The position numbers and the translations under genes were made by a program. A DNA stretch of 64,000 nt, taken from positions 1 through 64,000 of the forward strand of contig ARYC01017084.1 of the NCBI GenBank assembly GCA_000711775.1, read 5' to 3'. The notes beneath the pieces are model-generated. The model saw nothing but the letters and a program-made list of their open reading frames with translations, had not been told where the DNA came from and made no database searches. Positions 46,196 to 57,900 of this stretch are shown piece by piece (the first letter of the stretch is position 1; each line of letters opens with the position of its first letter). The DNA comes from Oxytricha trifallax. Its lineage: Eukaryota; Ciliophora; Spirotrichea; Sporadotrichida; Oxytrichidae.

Positions 46196-49100
46196 TCAAT
46201 TATCACTGTGATTTTTAGATCTAGTAACTCGCTTGCTTAAGAGATTAGCACCCTACTTCATATTTGAAATCTTCTTTGTAGGAGGGACCTTTTGTTCTTT
46301 AGATAGGGGAATCTCCAGGTTCTTTTCCAAATCTTATTAAAAGCTTTTATTTGACCTTCTTAGTTGACTCTTAAATATTTTTCACTTGCTATTTGAGTCC
46401 TCTTTTCTTTAAAACCTTCTCGTCTGATTTATGGACTAGTGCATCCTATTCCTTCTGCCCCTTGATTGTCTCATTAAGTTCATCTTATTCAGCTTGAGAA
46501 TTGTCTCCTTGGGCATTAACTAAACAAGCTTAGTTTTTATTGTTCAAAGCTTCTTGCTAATCCTGAGTTGCTTAATTTGCAGTTGAGGAATTCTTAGGTT
46601 TTATTTTTTAAGACTTTAGTAGATCTTCTTTGTCTAATGTGCTGTGAGAAATCTGTTTCTTATCAAGAGAGCTAAGTTCAGTTTCATCATCAAAAGCGCT
46701 GATTTCCAATTCTTATTCTTCTTAAACTCCGACTTAATTTTCTTTGAGCTATTTATTGATTGTCATCTCATCATGCTTTTATCCAGCTCCCCAAGTTTCA
46801 CTTAACAAAGTTTGAAGCTTAGAGAATCTAATATGAGCTTCATTATCCAAGAATTCCTGTTTAAATTGAATAGACTTTTCAACAGTATCTAGGCAGCCGG
46901 CTTACCATATCACATGTTTCCATTAGCCTTTGTTCTCCAGACGTCCAACTCTTCCAATAATTTACTAAGTTGATTTTTTCGAAAATATCACATATGAGCA
47001 AGTAAATGCCCCCATTGTCTTCAATTTCTCTAGAAGAATGAAAATCAGTTCCTCGCCCTTGGACCTCAGACAAAAGGAACACAGCATACCTCTTGTTGGT
47101 GTTTTTTATATTGAATTTCTCTTCCAAGTATGCGTCCGCTTTGGAACCTTTAACTCCCTTCGTACTAAAGAATTACAGCTCCTTGAAATTTTTAAAGTAG
47201 CTCTCTATTAGAAAGTAGGCAGAGGAAGCAACGATCAAGACAGGGGTTTGAACTGTTTGTTTCATGCAAAACTCGTATAAGTATTTGCAATACTCTGCTT
47301 ACAATTGCGAGAAGAGAATGTCTTGATGGTGAATCTTCTTATCATTTTTAAATGAGTTTATGGTTGGGAATTTTATTTCATTTATACCAAAAGTTTACTC
47401 AAGGCAAGTCTATTCTTTTTAACTTAGAGATGACCCACTCAATCCTATTAGCACTCTAGCATTCTTTAGTAGAATTATTGTATCCAGCATTTACAATGGA
47501 GAACCCTCAAATATAAGCCAATCATACTCATCCAAAATAATTATAGAATCTTTGAGACTGTTTTAGAAGTTTTTTTGGCTTGAAATACTCTCAAAATATT
47601 TTAGGTCATATAATACACACCTAGTTTATTCTCGAATTAGTTATAGTTTACATTTAACCCACTTCTGAGAATCATATTAGAGAAACGTTTCTCATCTCGC
47701 AATATTAAATAGTCACTCTTCCCAAGTATAATAGTGCTTCTTTAATTCTCATTTGCCAGAAGCACTGCCAAAGTTGCACACAACAGGGTCTTACCATTGC
47801 CAATGCCAAAGTTAAAAAACATTTGTGGCTTGGTGTTGAACAATACATAATTAATGCACAATCTTTGTAATGATAAAAATGAGAATCCCAGCAGTCCCTC
47901 AAGTTTCAGAAGGGTCTCTTGTTTTGGCAGTTAATTCTCTTAAAGATCACAGCAAAACTAATAAACATCTTTATTTGACTTATTCAACTTTTTGAACTAC
48001 CCAAGCATCTTAAAGAATTATTAGCCTGAAGATCCTCCACTAGTTTCGGGTTCTTTAATACTGCTTTAAGCGACTGGGGATTACCATTGATCAAATCAAC
48101 AACAATATCTGGGCGATTCTTTATACCTTTGTCAAGTTAGATAAATTTTATCTAATCAACTGTTTCGAGCATTTAGTTCAGATTGCAAATCCATTTTTAG
48201 TTTCACTCTTTTAGTTCTACAGACAGCTAAGCGATAAGTAAAGAGAAGTCACATTAGTCCAAGAAATCCCATTATTTAATAAAGATATCACTTATGTGTG
48301 ATATTAATTTGTCCAAGTCTTAGTAATTCCTAGCTTAACTTAGAGCACAAATCTGAACGAAATCTCCTACCACGTTAATTGGAATTTCACGAATCAATCT
48401 TAGCCCGTGATCTTATTTTAAGATTTAAATAAACGGTCTATTTAAGCATTGCAAGGTGTTTGGGAGCAACTTTATTACTTGTGGATCAATTTTATATGAG
48501 GTGAATGTGCACCCCATCAAAGGTATTATACCTATATTCTTTCTATCTAAGAGAAGAAGCTTCTCTTACATTTCGGAAAACGCCTCTATCTCATTTATAA
48601 ATACATAATTTGCGAGACCTAAAGTTTATTCAGAATTAGGCCGCTATGCGAGAAGGTTCATGGAGTTTTTTAAAAGTTCAGGTTCGATAAAAATTATTTC
48701 ATTTTTATAGAGCAAAGACTAAACAAAAAGCCTAGTTTTAATCTGAAGGTCTACTTTTGAGTTCACAATTAGTTCGTGAATTATACTAAACATTCCATCA
48801 TAAAAGCTTGAGGAGCAAGTTTTTTTTAAGTTTATTAGGAATTCGAGTAAGCTTTGACTATTCCTTTGACATATTTTTTCTAAGAACTAGTACCTCTCTT
48901 GAGGCTTGAGTAACATGTATTCGCGGAGGTAATTTGAGGTAAGCTCTGATTATATTTTAGCTCCATAATTTGCTTAAGGCGTTAATTAAGTTGAAGATGA
49001 GGGTCCTTCAGGCTGACCACCATTATGGCGAGGGTTGTGGTGACCCATTTAACTGTAATCTACGACGATTTTTTTAGAGCAGTTAAAGCTTTTAATCGAT

Positions 49101-49488
49101 TTTGCAATCATTGACTTGGAATTACCTTTAGCTGTTTTATTTAGAACGTACTTGCTGATAAACCTTGGGAGATCACTTGAGTTCCTGAGCTTCCTAAACT
49201 CTTCTAACTCAAGCAATGACTCAATATCATAATTAGTGTGTGGGAGCAAGAGTTTTGCCTTGTCGATAAGCTCTGGTATTCTGCTCCATCATACTTAGAT
49301 TTACGACCCCGCTTCTTTTTTTAAAGTAATAAATGATCATATCCTTAGGAGTCTGTAATAAATGCAGGGGTGTCTATCTGAACGTGATCTCTAGAATCGT
49401 GAAGCAGTGATTTAATATCACCTAGCTGCTAGAATTCTACATCTTTAATAGAATCTTGGGAGGATTGTGGTGGGTTTTCGATTTACAT
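46196..49488 (-). CDS. SecA-like DEAD-motor ATPase of element C
   Basis: About 1,090 codons from ATG 49488 (MQIENPPQSSQDSIKDVEF) to TGA 46196-46198. The N-terminal region contains KRGRKSKYDGAEYQ, LPHTNYDIESLLELEEF, LPRFISKYVLNKTAKGNSKS and QTLGLANYVFINEIEAF. The motor region has a GKT loop (about 47800), IIILDEYDWLIFEGS (about 47520), GLSGSSLS, PVLIVASSAY, VQGRGTDF, GGIYLLICDIF and QIIGRVGRLENKGQW (about 46950). Walker B and the SGS motif are ~30 residues apart, so the preprotein-binding domain is absent. The acidic/Gln-rich tail ends NLLSKRVTRSKNHSDN. A few frame changes interrupt it. Convergent with ORF1 (127 bp apart). Confidence 0.8.
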
Positions 49489-49899
49489 TTGAGAAAAGAG
49501 AGGGAACTTAATTTTGCCGCTTAATATTCTTAATTTATAAATTATTAATTAAATATTATCTTAATTAAGTCTTAATTAATTCTTAATTAATTGAAGGCTA
49601 AAATCCTCTTATAATCACACTTTAAACATCAAACAAACCCATTAATGCCACCTATAATTAAATCCAAGCAGCAAGAAGCTTTGATCACAAAATGTTCAGC
49701 TTCAGAAAGTTTCTTATTGGATAGGCTTTTGGTTATCATAATTATTTGAGAAATTCCACCCTCATAGTCCCAAAATCTTTAAGAACTAATTAAGAATTCT
49801 TAATTAACTTAATTATTGAATTATGAACTAATTAAGATTTAGCAGTCAAAAAGAGATAAAAGTTGACTAACTATTCTGTAAATTCAAGAACACTGGTAT

Positions 49900-50200
49900 T
49901 ATTTGAGTAAGTCCTGAAGAATGAGCTCCTTACTTAAAGGTTTCGTAAACTAGAAAATCAGGGAGGCTTTGATCTAAGTGGTAAGTCAACGGGTGACCCA
50001 AGTTTTTGGATGATAATGGCACTTAAAGTAAATTAGAAGGCAATCATATCAATAATGCATGAATAACAATGAGTTAAGAAGTCTTATATATTATTAAAGA
50101 GAGCAAAAAAAAACTAACAAATATTAAGTGGGCAATCAAAATGAATTATATCTTTAGATTGGCAAAAAATGTTCTTTAGACCAAGATACTCTCTTTATTT
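49900..50200 (+). pseudogene. Weak terminal ORF of element C
   Basis: Between the SecA-like start and the right end. One frame reads KWQVNGQPKFLDDNGTQSKL, which resembles WGVDNLVRIKILDNGYHPLE in the matching place of element D. Too short and degraded to name. Confidence 0.25.
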
Positions 50201-50237
50201 ATACTATCTATGTTTATATTTACGAAATTTAATTCAT

Positions 50238-50263
50238 TTCTACAATCTAAAAATTCTACCTTA
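50238..50263 (-). repeat. Right terminal repeat of element C
   Basis: Perfect complement of 39664-39689. Confidence 0.9.
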
Positions 50264-50438
50264 TCAGTAAATATTTACTCTTTCTCTATTTCATCAGTGA
50301 TACTTATTAATTTAGATTTCCCTATTTTTTACAATTTGAAATAAAATTTAATCTTAAAAATTTAATATAAAATCCTAATTAATCTAATCGAATGAAAGTT
50401 ATTTAAGCTTTTCAATTACTTATTTATAGTTTGAGAAT

Positions 50439-50453
50439 CAAAACCCCAAAACC
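50439..50453 (+). repeat. C4A4 telomere-like block
   Basis: CAAAACCCCAAAACC, nearly two units of the spirotrich telomere repeat. An oppositely oriented block is at 50978-50992. TBE elements of Oxytricha end in such repeats; here the blocks flank the left end of the TBE-like element and are not its ends. Confidence 0.6.
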
Positions 50454-50585
50454 AATGAGGTTTATATGTGATTTGATTGATGAGGGCAATGTTGGGAATT
50501 AAGGTATCTTTTATTTCGGAAGCATCACTTTCACTCTAATTATAAAATTATTAAAGTATTTCATAATTATTTTTATCACATATTA

Positions 50586-50648
50586 CCCATAGTGCAAAAA
50601 ATTTTGAAAATAAGGTGGTTGTAATAAAATGATTAAGAATTAAGCTTA
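50586..50648 (+). repeat. Left terminal repeat of the TBE-like element
   Basis: Starts CCCATAGTGCAAAAAATTTT; matches the complement of 54936-54999 over ~63 bp with few mismatches. Confidence 0.85.
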
Positions 50649-50977
50649 TAATTATAATTATTAATTAAACAAATTTAATTAAGATTGAAAAAGTTAAAAG
50701 AGATTAAGAATAATTTATATGTGAAAATATTTATTTTTAAATTAGTGTTTGGGGTTCGATAGAGATTGAAGTATATTCATTATAATTATTTTAAATATAT
50801 GCAATTTTTGAATAATATATAGATAAAAGTGCTTTTAAAATTCAACTTACAAGTTAAAGCAATCTCTGATTTTAGAGATTTTAATTGATCAATATATTGT
50901 ATTGATCTTAAGATCTATAAAATGTCCAAAAAATGTCCGGTGATTGTACGGTCCGTACATTTAAATCACTTAATGAA

Positions 50978-50992
50978 GGGGTTTTGGGGTTT
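50978..50992 (-). repeat. G4T4 telomere-like block
   Basis: GGGGTTTTGGGGTTT, inverted relative to 50439-50453 and 525 bp away. A small palindrome, TGTACGG-T-CCGTACA, lies at 50945-50959 just before it. Confidence 0.6.
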
Positions 50993-51171
50993 AGAAAATT
51001 TTAAGATTCTTCTCTTATAGTATATTTACAGGAATAAATTAATAAGTCTTATTAGCACTTTGTTAAGATAACAATTTTCGGCCGTCTTTAATTTTTTTAG
51101 GGCAATTAATTTTAAAGTTAATCATAAGGTATTAGATTTTGCTGAAATGCTGAGAGTTATTAAAGTTTCAT

Positions 51172-52534
51172 TCAGATTTTGTTCGAAATTTCACTGATGC
51201 TTATAGGATCTGAAATCAATTTCAGTGGTTTACTCTATGAGATTTTAAAGATCCATCCAAAGACTTAGATCATTCTCAAGAATGAAGGAATCATAACTTT
51301 GGAGGATTTCTAATCTCCTTTGATTTTCTTTGCTTGCACTATCAGCTTCTATTGAGATTCGATACTCACATAAAAATCCTTGCAAATGTATGTGTAGATG
51401 ATTATGCAAGCACAAGCATAGAGATCGATTGAGGGACCCCCCTCAGTAAATTAGCCTTCTAGAGATATAAATGGAATGTACTCAGAAAAGCTAAATAAGC
51501 TTTTGTTAGAATGTAATCTTGCTTTTTCAAAGTTTACGATCCTGATTTCAGGAGGATCCAGATCTATAACAAGATTCTTAGGATTCAAAATCCTATGTGT
51601 AAATCCGAGACTGTGAAGTACTTTGAGACCATTTAAGATCCCGAGACATAATTATTTGGCCTTTCTTGTGTGGAAGTTAAAGCGCAGAAAGTCATAGTAG
51701 TTGTACACGAAGACTTAGTAAGCTAATCCTAAATGATCTTCTCTCTTTACAAAGTGCTCAAGAGCTATTAAGTTTTGGAATCCCAGATACTTGGCTTTCT
51801 TAGTAATAGCATACTCGTTGCTTAGATTTATTTGCAAATGTTGCTCATCAAGGAATCGTAGTTCGCTGTAGAGTCTGTAGTAGGTTTACTTGAAAGATAG
51901 CGTTCCGTAAAAATGAGTGCCCATTGATTCGATAGGACTTTGGTTTTAAGCAATAAATCTGAGATTGTGAAAAATTGGAATCATCAATTTTGGTTCAAGG
52001 TCGAAAGATTTTAGAAAGTCAAGATTGTAGTTTGATCATTTATCCTCAATTTCGTTTTGCTATTAATGGGAATGTGTATTGTCATTTAATTATTATTCAG
52101 ATAGTTTTATCTTTCAGAGGATACTTGTTTTGAAGGGATTCTATGGGTTGTGTAGTGCTATTCATCATCGAAGATTGGTCTGACTTATAACTGGAATCCT
52201 GAGATTGCTGCCTGGATAAGCTTTTTTGCTACATTTATTTGTGGGATTTTTCAGACTTTGGTGATCCAGGATTTGAGGGATGATAATCCAGAGAATGCCT
52301 ATTTAGATTGCTCTTGGTCGCAAACGATTTTCCACAGCTATCGCAGTCATGCTTTTTCTCATCTGATGCCTCAGGTACCAAACTAGCTTTCCTTGATCCT
52401 GAAGTAAGTAACTAATTAACTTGCTTTTTTTATAGTGTATTTTGCTCTTTTTAATTTTGCTAGGTAAATCTATACTTTGGATCATCTTCAAAAGAGCTGC
52501 TTTGATGAGAGCTATTTCTTTTTTAAGATTTCAT
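51172..52534 (-). CDS. C2H2 zinc-finger pseudokinase of the TBE-like element
   Basis: About 450 codons from ATG 52534 (MKSQKRNSSHQSSSF) to TGA 51172-51174, comparable with the TBE 57-kDa zinc-finger/kinase protein. The C2H2 finger is HDCDSCGKSFATKSNLNR followed by H-x4-H (about 52290-52350). The kinase-like domain has THFYGTLSFKQTYYRL, ALEHFVKREDHLGLAYQ, LKVLHSLGFTHRILNPKNLV, IRIVNFEKARL and GGPSIDLYACACIIIYTY. The catalytic Asp of HRD is Ile (HRI) and DFG is NFE, so it is probably catalytically dead. A frame change or intron and one TGA separate the two domains near 52050-52110. Role in transposition unknown. Confidence 0.75.
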
Positions 52535-52959
52535 TTTAAAGTTGAGAATATTTAGTTCCCTTATTAAAACAAAATAATAAGAAAAAATTATATAATAAAA
52601 TTTAACCACAATCTTAAATTAATTAAAAGACTTTAAGAATGTCAGATTTAAATTAAATCTTAAAAATTATTAATAAAATCTTGAACTTTTCAGATTAATA
52701 AGGAATTTCAGAAAACTTTAAAGTAAATTTAGATAGTGAAGATTTTGTGAAATCCTGCTAAACAAATAATTAATTTTTAAAAAAATTACAAGTCAAGATT
52801 AGCTTAAACAAATCTTAAAAAATTAAAGTTAACAGCTCTGGGATTCAATGAAAGTGAATCCTATTTTTTAATTGAAAACACTTCAATATGGGAATTAAAA
52901 CACAATCTAGAATAGATTAAAATTACTTGATCCCAGTTTAATTAATAATTTAAAAATAA

Positions 52960-53755
52960 AATAATCAGGACTATTTAATATGGAACAGTAAATGAGCCAA
53001 TCAAGATTAGTAAAGAGCGAGGAACTTACCAGCAGATTCAGATCAACGAAGATTTATACAAATATTTGACAAAAAATTGTAAGTTTATCAGTCCTCATAA
53101 TATTTTTATTAGTGAACTTATATTTACCTCCTTATCAAGCAACTCGGATCGCATTCCTAAGATCCATCTTAAGCGGTTTGAAAAGACCCCTCAGATCTGA
53201 TTAGGTCTAAATGAATAAGATCCCACACTATTAAGAATTGTCTACTTCCCTACTCTTGAGATGAACTCAGGATAGCTGCCTGAGAGGATGCTCTTCTTTA
53301 CTATCCTGGGAACAATTAAGAATGAATACTTTAGATCAGTGATTGATCATGCACATCAAGTAAAATACAATGAAGGAGCCCAATCTGAGGAAGCAAATGG
53401 GATTGAGATTACAAATGACTGGCTCGACGAAGCATCCGTTTATCTCAAGTAACTATTATTTGTATTAATTTTATAGGAAAACCTGGGAAGGGAATCTTCC
53501 TTATGAAGCAGAAAGCAAGATTGGGGAAAAGAAAATTTTAAAACAAGTCTTTTGAGATCGGTTAGAGATTGACAGTGCAAATCCGATAAAATTCATTCAT
53601 AAATGAAGAGTCGAGGAATTTGACAAAACGCAAGAGATTGGCTGATGGATCTTTGCAAATCATAAACTTTTAAGAACGGACCCCAACAAAGAATGCTATG
53701 GACTAAAATTGAATAAAGTTAATTTTTTAAAATCATTAAATCCTAAGAATATTCT
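52960..53755 (+). CDS. Small ORF of the TBE-like element (22-kDa type), ORF1 relative
   Basis: Reads KISKERGTYQQIQINEDLYK with YLTKNC (compare ELYDFLTQDC of ORF1), SPHNIFISELIFTS, FPTLEMNSGQLPERMLFFTI, FRSVIDHAHQVKYNE (compare QMIHHAKEQ) and ITNDWLDEASVYLK. A 28-nt intron at 53449-53476 joins to KTWEGNLPYEAESKIGEKKI. No clear ATG in this frame (the ATG at 52980 is in another). One TGA lies in the first exon and three near the 3' end, several at positions that could have been Trp. It corresponds in position to the small ORF of TBE. Function unknown. Confidence 0.6.
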
Positions 53756-53771
53756 CTAGCCCTTATTTAAC

Positions 53772-54750
53772 TCAATTTTAAATAACAACTTTTCTATCTT
53801 AATAAATTGGCATTCTTATACATTACTTTTGGTTCATTCGTTCATTCTCTGCCAATCTCTTGAGAATCTCATTTTTGTAGTTCTGCTTAATTGTGAAGAA
53901 TGTACTCTCAATCCCATTAAATTGAGGCGAATATGGAACGTTGTAGATTGGGATTAATCCTAAATCATCTAAGCATGATCTTGTCGCTCTACTTCTATGT
54001 ACGGAAAGATTATCCATGAATACTGCAATTTTCTGGTGAGGAAATATTTACCTTATCTCAGTTAGGAATTGAATAAATTCCTAGTTTCGAACAGACTTTT
54101 TATGAATCCTGAAATGTACCAGTCCCTAATCTTAAGCGACACCTGCAATTAAAGCATAAGACTGCGTCTCGGATCTCCGATCCTTAACAAAATGATGCTT
54201 GTATTTTGAAGACCAAGAGCGTTTTAACTAAGTCTAAGGAGAAAATATTGCCTCATCTACAAATATAATCTTAGATCCCAAAGCTTATTCCATACACACT
54301 TTAGTTTTCATCACGCAAAGAAGATTTTATAACTTAGCTTAATTCATGGTGTCAGTTCTTTTAACTAATTTGAAAGTTTTGTACTTGATCCCAAACATTC
54401 AATAAATCTTTAGGATTTAAGAATGGCTGATTTTAGATACTGGGAATGGCCTGTGAAAAATGACAGCGCGTTCCCTCAGAGACTTCCCAATTTATATATG
54501 TAAAGTACAGTCTGAAATTAGAAAGTCAAGTTGATCTTTGGAAATAGGAATACAGCCAAGCTTAGATTCTTAACTAAGCTCTGAAGATTAAAATTCACTT
54601 CGCAATCTGAGGTACCTTCTTGGGATCTTAAAATTCCCAAAGAGAATCTTTCGGATCTTGTAGTATTTCTAGGTAAAGAGCTTATTTTTGAGATCTTGAT
54701 TAATTTTTGCGAAATCTTAAATGAAATCTAACTTATTGTTATTTTCAGAT
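53772..54750 (-). CDS. DD34E transposase of the TBE-like element
   Basis: Ends at TGA 53772-53774; the start is unclear near 54750. The N-terminal part has SKDQLDFLISDCTLHIQI and KSLRERAVIFHRPF (helix-turn-helix region), then one TGA and MFGIKYKTFKLVKR. Core: IIFVDEAIFSPQTQLKRS (first Asp), YALIAGVAQDQGLVHF, VFMDNLSVHRSRATRS (second Asp), YNVPYSPQFNGIESTF (Glu), with 34 residues between the last two. About 320 residues, the size of the TBE 42-kDa transposase. The closest relatives should be TBE/Tc1-type enzymes. Confidence 0.8.
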
Positions 54751-54935
54751 TCTACTGCTCCTTCAGATCCTAAAACTAAATTAGTTTTTAGGATAGTAAA
54801 TTTAAATTAAAATATGAATAATTGATAATCTTGTCTAATATTCTCAAAGTTTTTACAAACTTACCTTTGTTCATCTATATTCTTATTAGGATTAATAAAT
54901 AGTTTAGGAATGTATAATGTATTATAAAAAAAAAT

Positions 54936-54999
54936 TTAAGCTTAATTCTTAATCATTTTATTACAACCACCTTATTTTCAAAAATTTTTGCACCATGGG
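54936..54999 (-). repeat. Right terminal repeat of the TBE-like element
   Basis: Complement begins CCCATGGTGCAAAAATTTTT; pairs with 50586-50648. Confidence 0.85.
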
Positions 55000-57900
55000 G
55001 ATTTATGTATATTATATTGCATTTTTTTAAAGAAATGATATGATCGACTAACATTTTTTTAAATTACATATTTTCCATAAGTAATCATTTTAATTGATTG
55101 TTTTTATGAAGTTAAATTATTAAATTCTTTAAAAAATTTAACATTGGTGCCATATATTTTGATATTTTTTATCATAAATTATTTTTAATTCGATTCAAAA
55201 CTTTTATTAATTTTATCTTACGTTCTTTATTAATATTTTTTATTCAATGCAAAAGAGTTTGATGACTTAATTATAGTTAAAACAAAAATATGCTTAAAAT
55301 GAGTCATTTTAAGGCGTATGGTAGATTTAATTTTGTTATTTTAGTTAAAATTTTGTTATAAATGGTGATTAATTTTAAGATGTTGTATTTCAAATGTCGC
55401 TAAAATTTTAGACAACTATTAAATATCGCCAACTTATAGGAGGTCAACTTGGTATAGATACGCGTAGGGATTTTTGTAGTAATTGTTACAAGTTTCAGAG
55501 AAGGAGCTCCATTTTTATCAATTTAGTTCCATTAAATTAGTTCTAAAATAGTTTAAATTTAATTAGTACTTGTACTAAATTAGCTGAATTTTAATTCGCA
55601 CCAATTTAACAGTACCAAAACTTAATTAGTACTTAGTTTTAAACGAATGAGGTTTTAATGCAAAAGGTACAATCTGGTTAAAACTTATTTGAAACTATGT
55701 GCTAAATTATTAAAACTATATTGCACCAAAATATTTTAAAAAAATAAAGTCCCTAGAATATTAGAAGATTTTTCATAAAATTTAAATACTTTAATTGGAT
55801 AAGTAAAGTTAACAATTAATGTAATGTTATACAGAAATTTTCCTGGTGGAATAATTTCTACATAACATTGTAGATGCAGTGATTATAAAATTAAAAGAAT
55901 AAAATCTCAATTATGAAATAATAAATTACATTGAATCTAACAAAAATAATGAAATTTTATATAATAAAAACCTAATCCCTAACATTACACTCGACAATCA
56001 AAACACATTTAAAACTCATTAAGGGGTTTTGATGCAGACTTTTTTTCTAAAATAGTTAATTCTTTATCAGAAACATAATTACTGGAAAATCAATTATATA
56101 AAAAGGTAAAACACTCAGATTAACAACTATTTTGAAGACCTGAAAGATCTACGTCTAGGTTTATCTTAAGTATAGTCTCTGCATCACTATCAAACTAGCT
56201 TTAACTAATTACGAACTTGGATTGCTATTCTTTTAACTACCAATTAGTTATAAAGTTGACTTTCTTATAAATTTTAACTGACTTATCGAAATAAATAAAT
56301 CTTATTTTCTCATATTTGTTGGTGGCACATTTTTCTCTAGCATTTAATTACTAGCCTTAGTAATAAATGATAGGTAGGCTAAATATTTAGTAAAAACTTG
56401 CTAAAATAAAATTAAAAATAAATTAATTTTAAAATAATTTTGACCCTGTTTAAATGAAGTTCATTTCTTAAATACCAAAGAACAAAGACACACATTAAAA
56501 GAGTGAATTCTCCATAGAGATGTTCATTATGATACATTATCTTAGTATGAGTAGTCAATAGTTGTAAAATAGATTCATTTCTTTCCCATAGTTAATAGTT
56601 ATGATGAAGCTCATTCAATAATACTCTAATAATTCTAATGAATTATTCTATTAACAGCATAATTGCAATTATATGTGTAGTTAAATTGGAGTTATTCAAT
56701 AATTCACTAAATTAATAATGCAAATTCAACAATCTTATTGTCTCGTTATTACTATATAAACTTAAACAAATGAAGACTTTGACAATTAATAAAATAATGA
56801 AATATTTATAAATAAATTATGATTTCGCTTAATTTTGTTCTACTAAACTTTTAAGTAAAACAATTTTTATTTATTAAATGTTATTTAATTATTGATTTTA
56901 ATATTCAAACTTAACAATAGAATGAGAAATAATAAAAAATATTATTAAAAAATAAAGAGAAAAACATAAATTAAAGAATCAGCTTTGCTAAAAGTAATTC
57001 AATAAGCTATCTATATTTTTGATTTACCTGATTTACCCCAGGATTTTGATTTTATGCAATTTTCTTTCTTGTTCGATTTCCTGGAACCACTTCACGATCT
57101 CTATATTCAAACTGAAGTATTTACTTGATCTAGATTGAGGTGATGATAATTATAATGAGTCATTTATGTAGCCATAAAGCAAGAGGATAACCTACTCGAA
57201 GTTAATCAATGATAGTTTTATTCTATTTTCCTTTCTATCAGAAACCTTAAACTTTGGATATCAATCGATCTCATACTATTCAATGACCCAGTTCATGATA
57301 ATTACAGTAATAAAGCTGAAAAATAATAACTGTATAATTCTTTGTCTGTATTACACTTTATAAATTTGCCCAATGCTGTGTCATTTAAATTTGGTCTATT
57401 AATATTTCAGTTTTTAATGAGAGTAATCACCTCTTTCTCAGTAGTTACTCTCTGAGTTTCAGAGTTCTTCTAATTCTCCTCAAATCAATAGCTCTAATAT
57501 TTATTATTCCCTCAATCAGTCCTAAAATTCTAAAACTATCTAAAGTTGCAGAACATTTAAAAATTCTAAATAATAAAAAAGACTTTAACTCCTTGTTTTA
57601 AATTTTAATTATAAGAAAATCAAATATGTGGCAGTTTAGATTAAATGAAATATATTCAGCTTTTGAATTTCATTAAATTTACTATTTATTATGTATTTTA
57701 TCAATAATAAAATTTGGAGAAACAATTGAACAAACTTTAATATGCTTTAATAATTTACATTTATACTTACATCGTAGGATTTTTTAATCTAATATTTTAC
57801 TATAATCCAAATAATTTCATTATATAATACGGATTTAATTTATTAAAGAATTAATAAATTGTAAGTTTTCACTAATGAAAGTAAGTAGAAAATAATAAAA

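Larger units (their letters stand above)
39664..50263. mobile_element. Element C: 10.6-kb SecA/MT-A70/DD34E mobile element
   Basis: Bounded by a perfect 26-bp inverted repeat (39664-39689 and 50238-50263) beginning TAAGGTAGAATTTTTAGATT. Gene order: MT-A70 methyltransferase (39723-41791, minus), palindrome cluster, DD34E transposase (43425-45064, minus), ORF1 (45243-46068, plus), SecA-like ATPase (46196-49488, minus), weak terminal ORF (plus). It is the best preserved full member in the window. A MITE has inserted into the methyltransferase gene. No obvious target duplication was read beside the repeats. Confidence 0.88.
50586..54999. mobile_element. TBE-like 4.4-kb DD34E transposon
   Basis: Inverted ends of about 63 bp (50586-50648 and 54936-54999) beginning CCCATAGTGCAAAAA / CCCATGGTGCAAAAA, then TTTTGAAAATAAGGTGGTTG. 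It carries three genes, as in the TBE elements of Oxytricha: a zinc-finger/kinase protein (minus), a small protein (plus) and a DDE transposase (minus). Length is close to the 4.1 kb of TBE, but the ends are not C4A4. Several TGA codons and small breaks suggest an old copy. Confidence 0.82.

Noticed and set aside
4302-50263. Polinton/Maverick or Tlr-type identity for the 10-kb elements
   Set aside because: No capsid, protein-primed DNA polymerase, packaging ATPase or retroviral-type integrase was seen; the DD34E core is of the Tc1/IS630 type.
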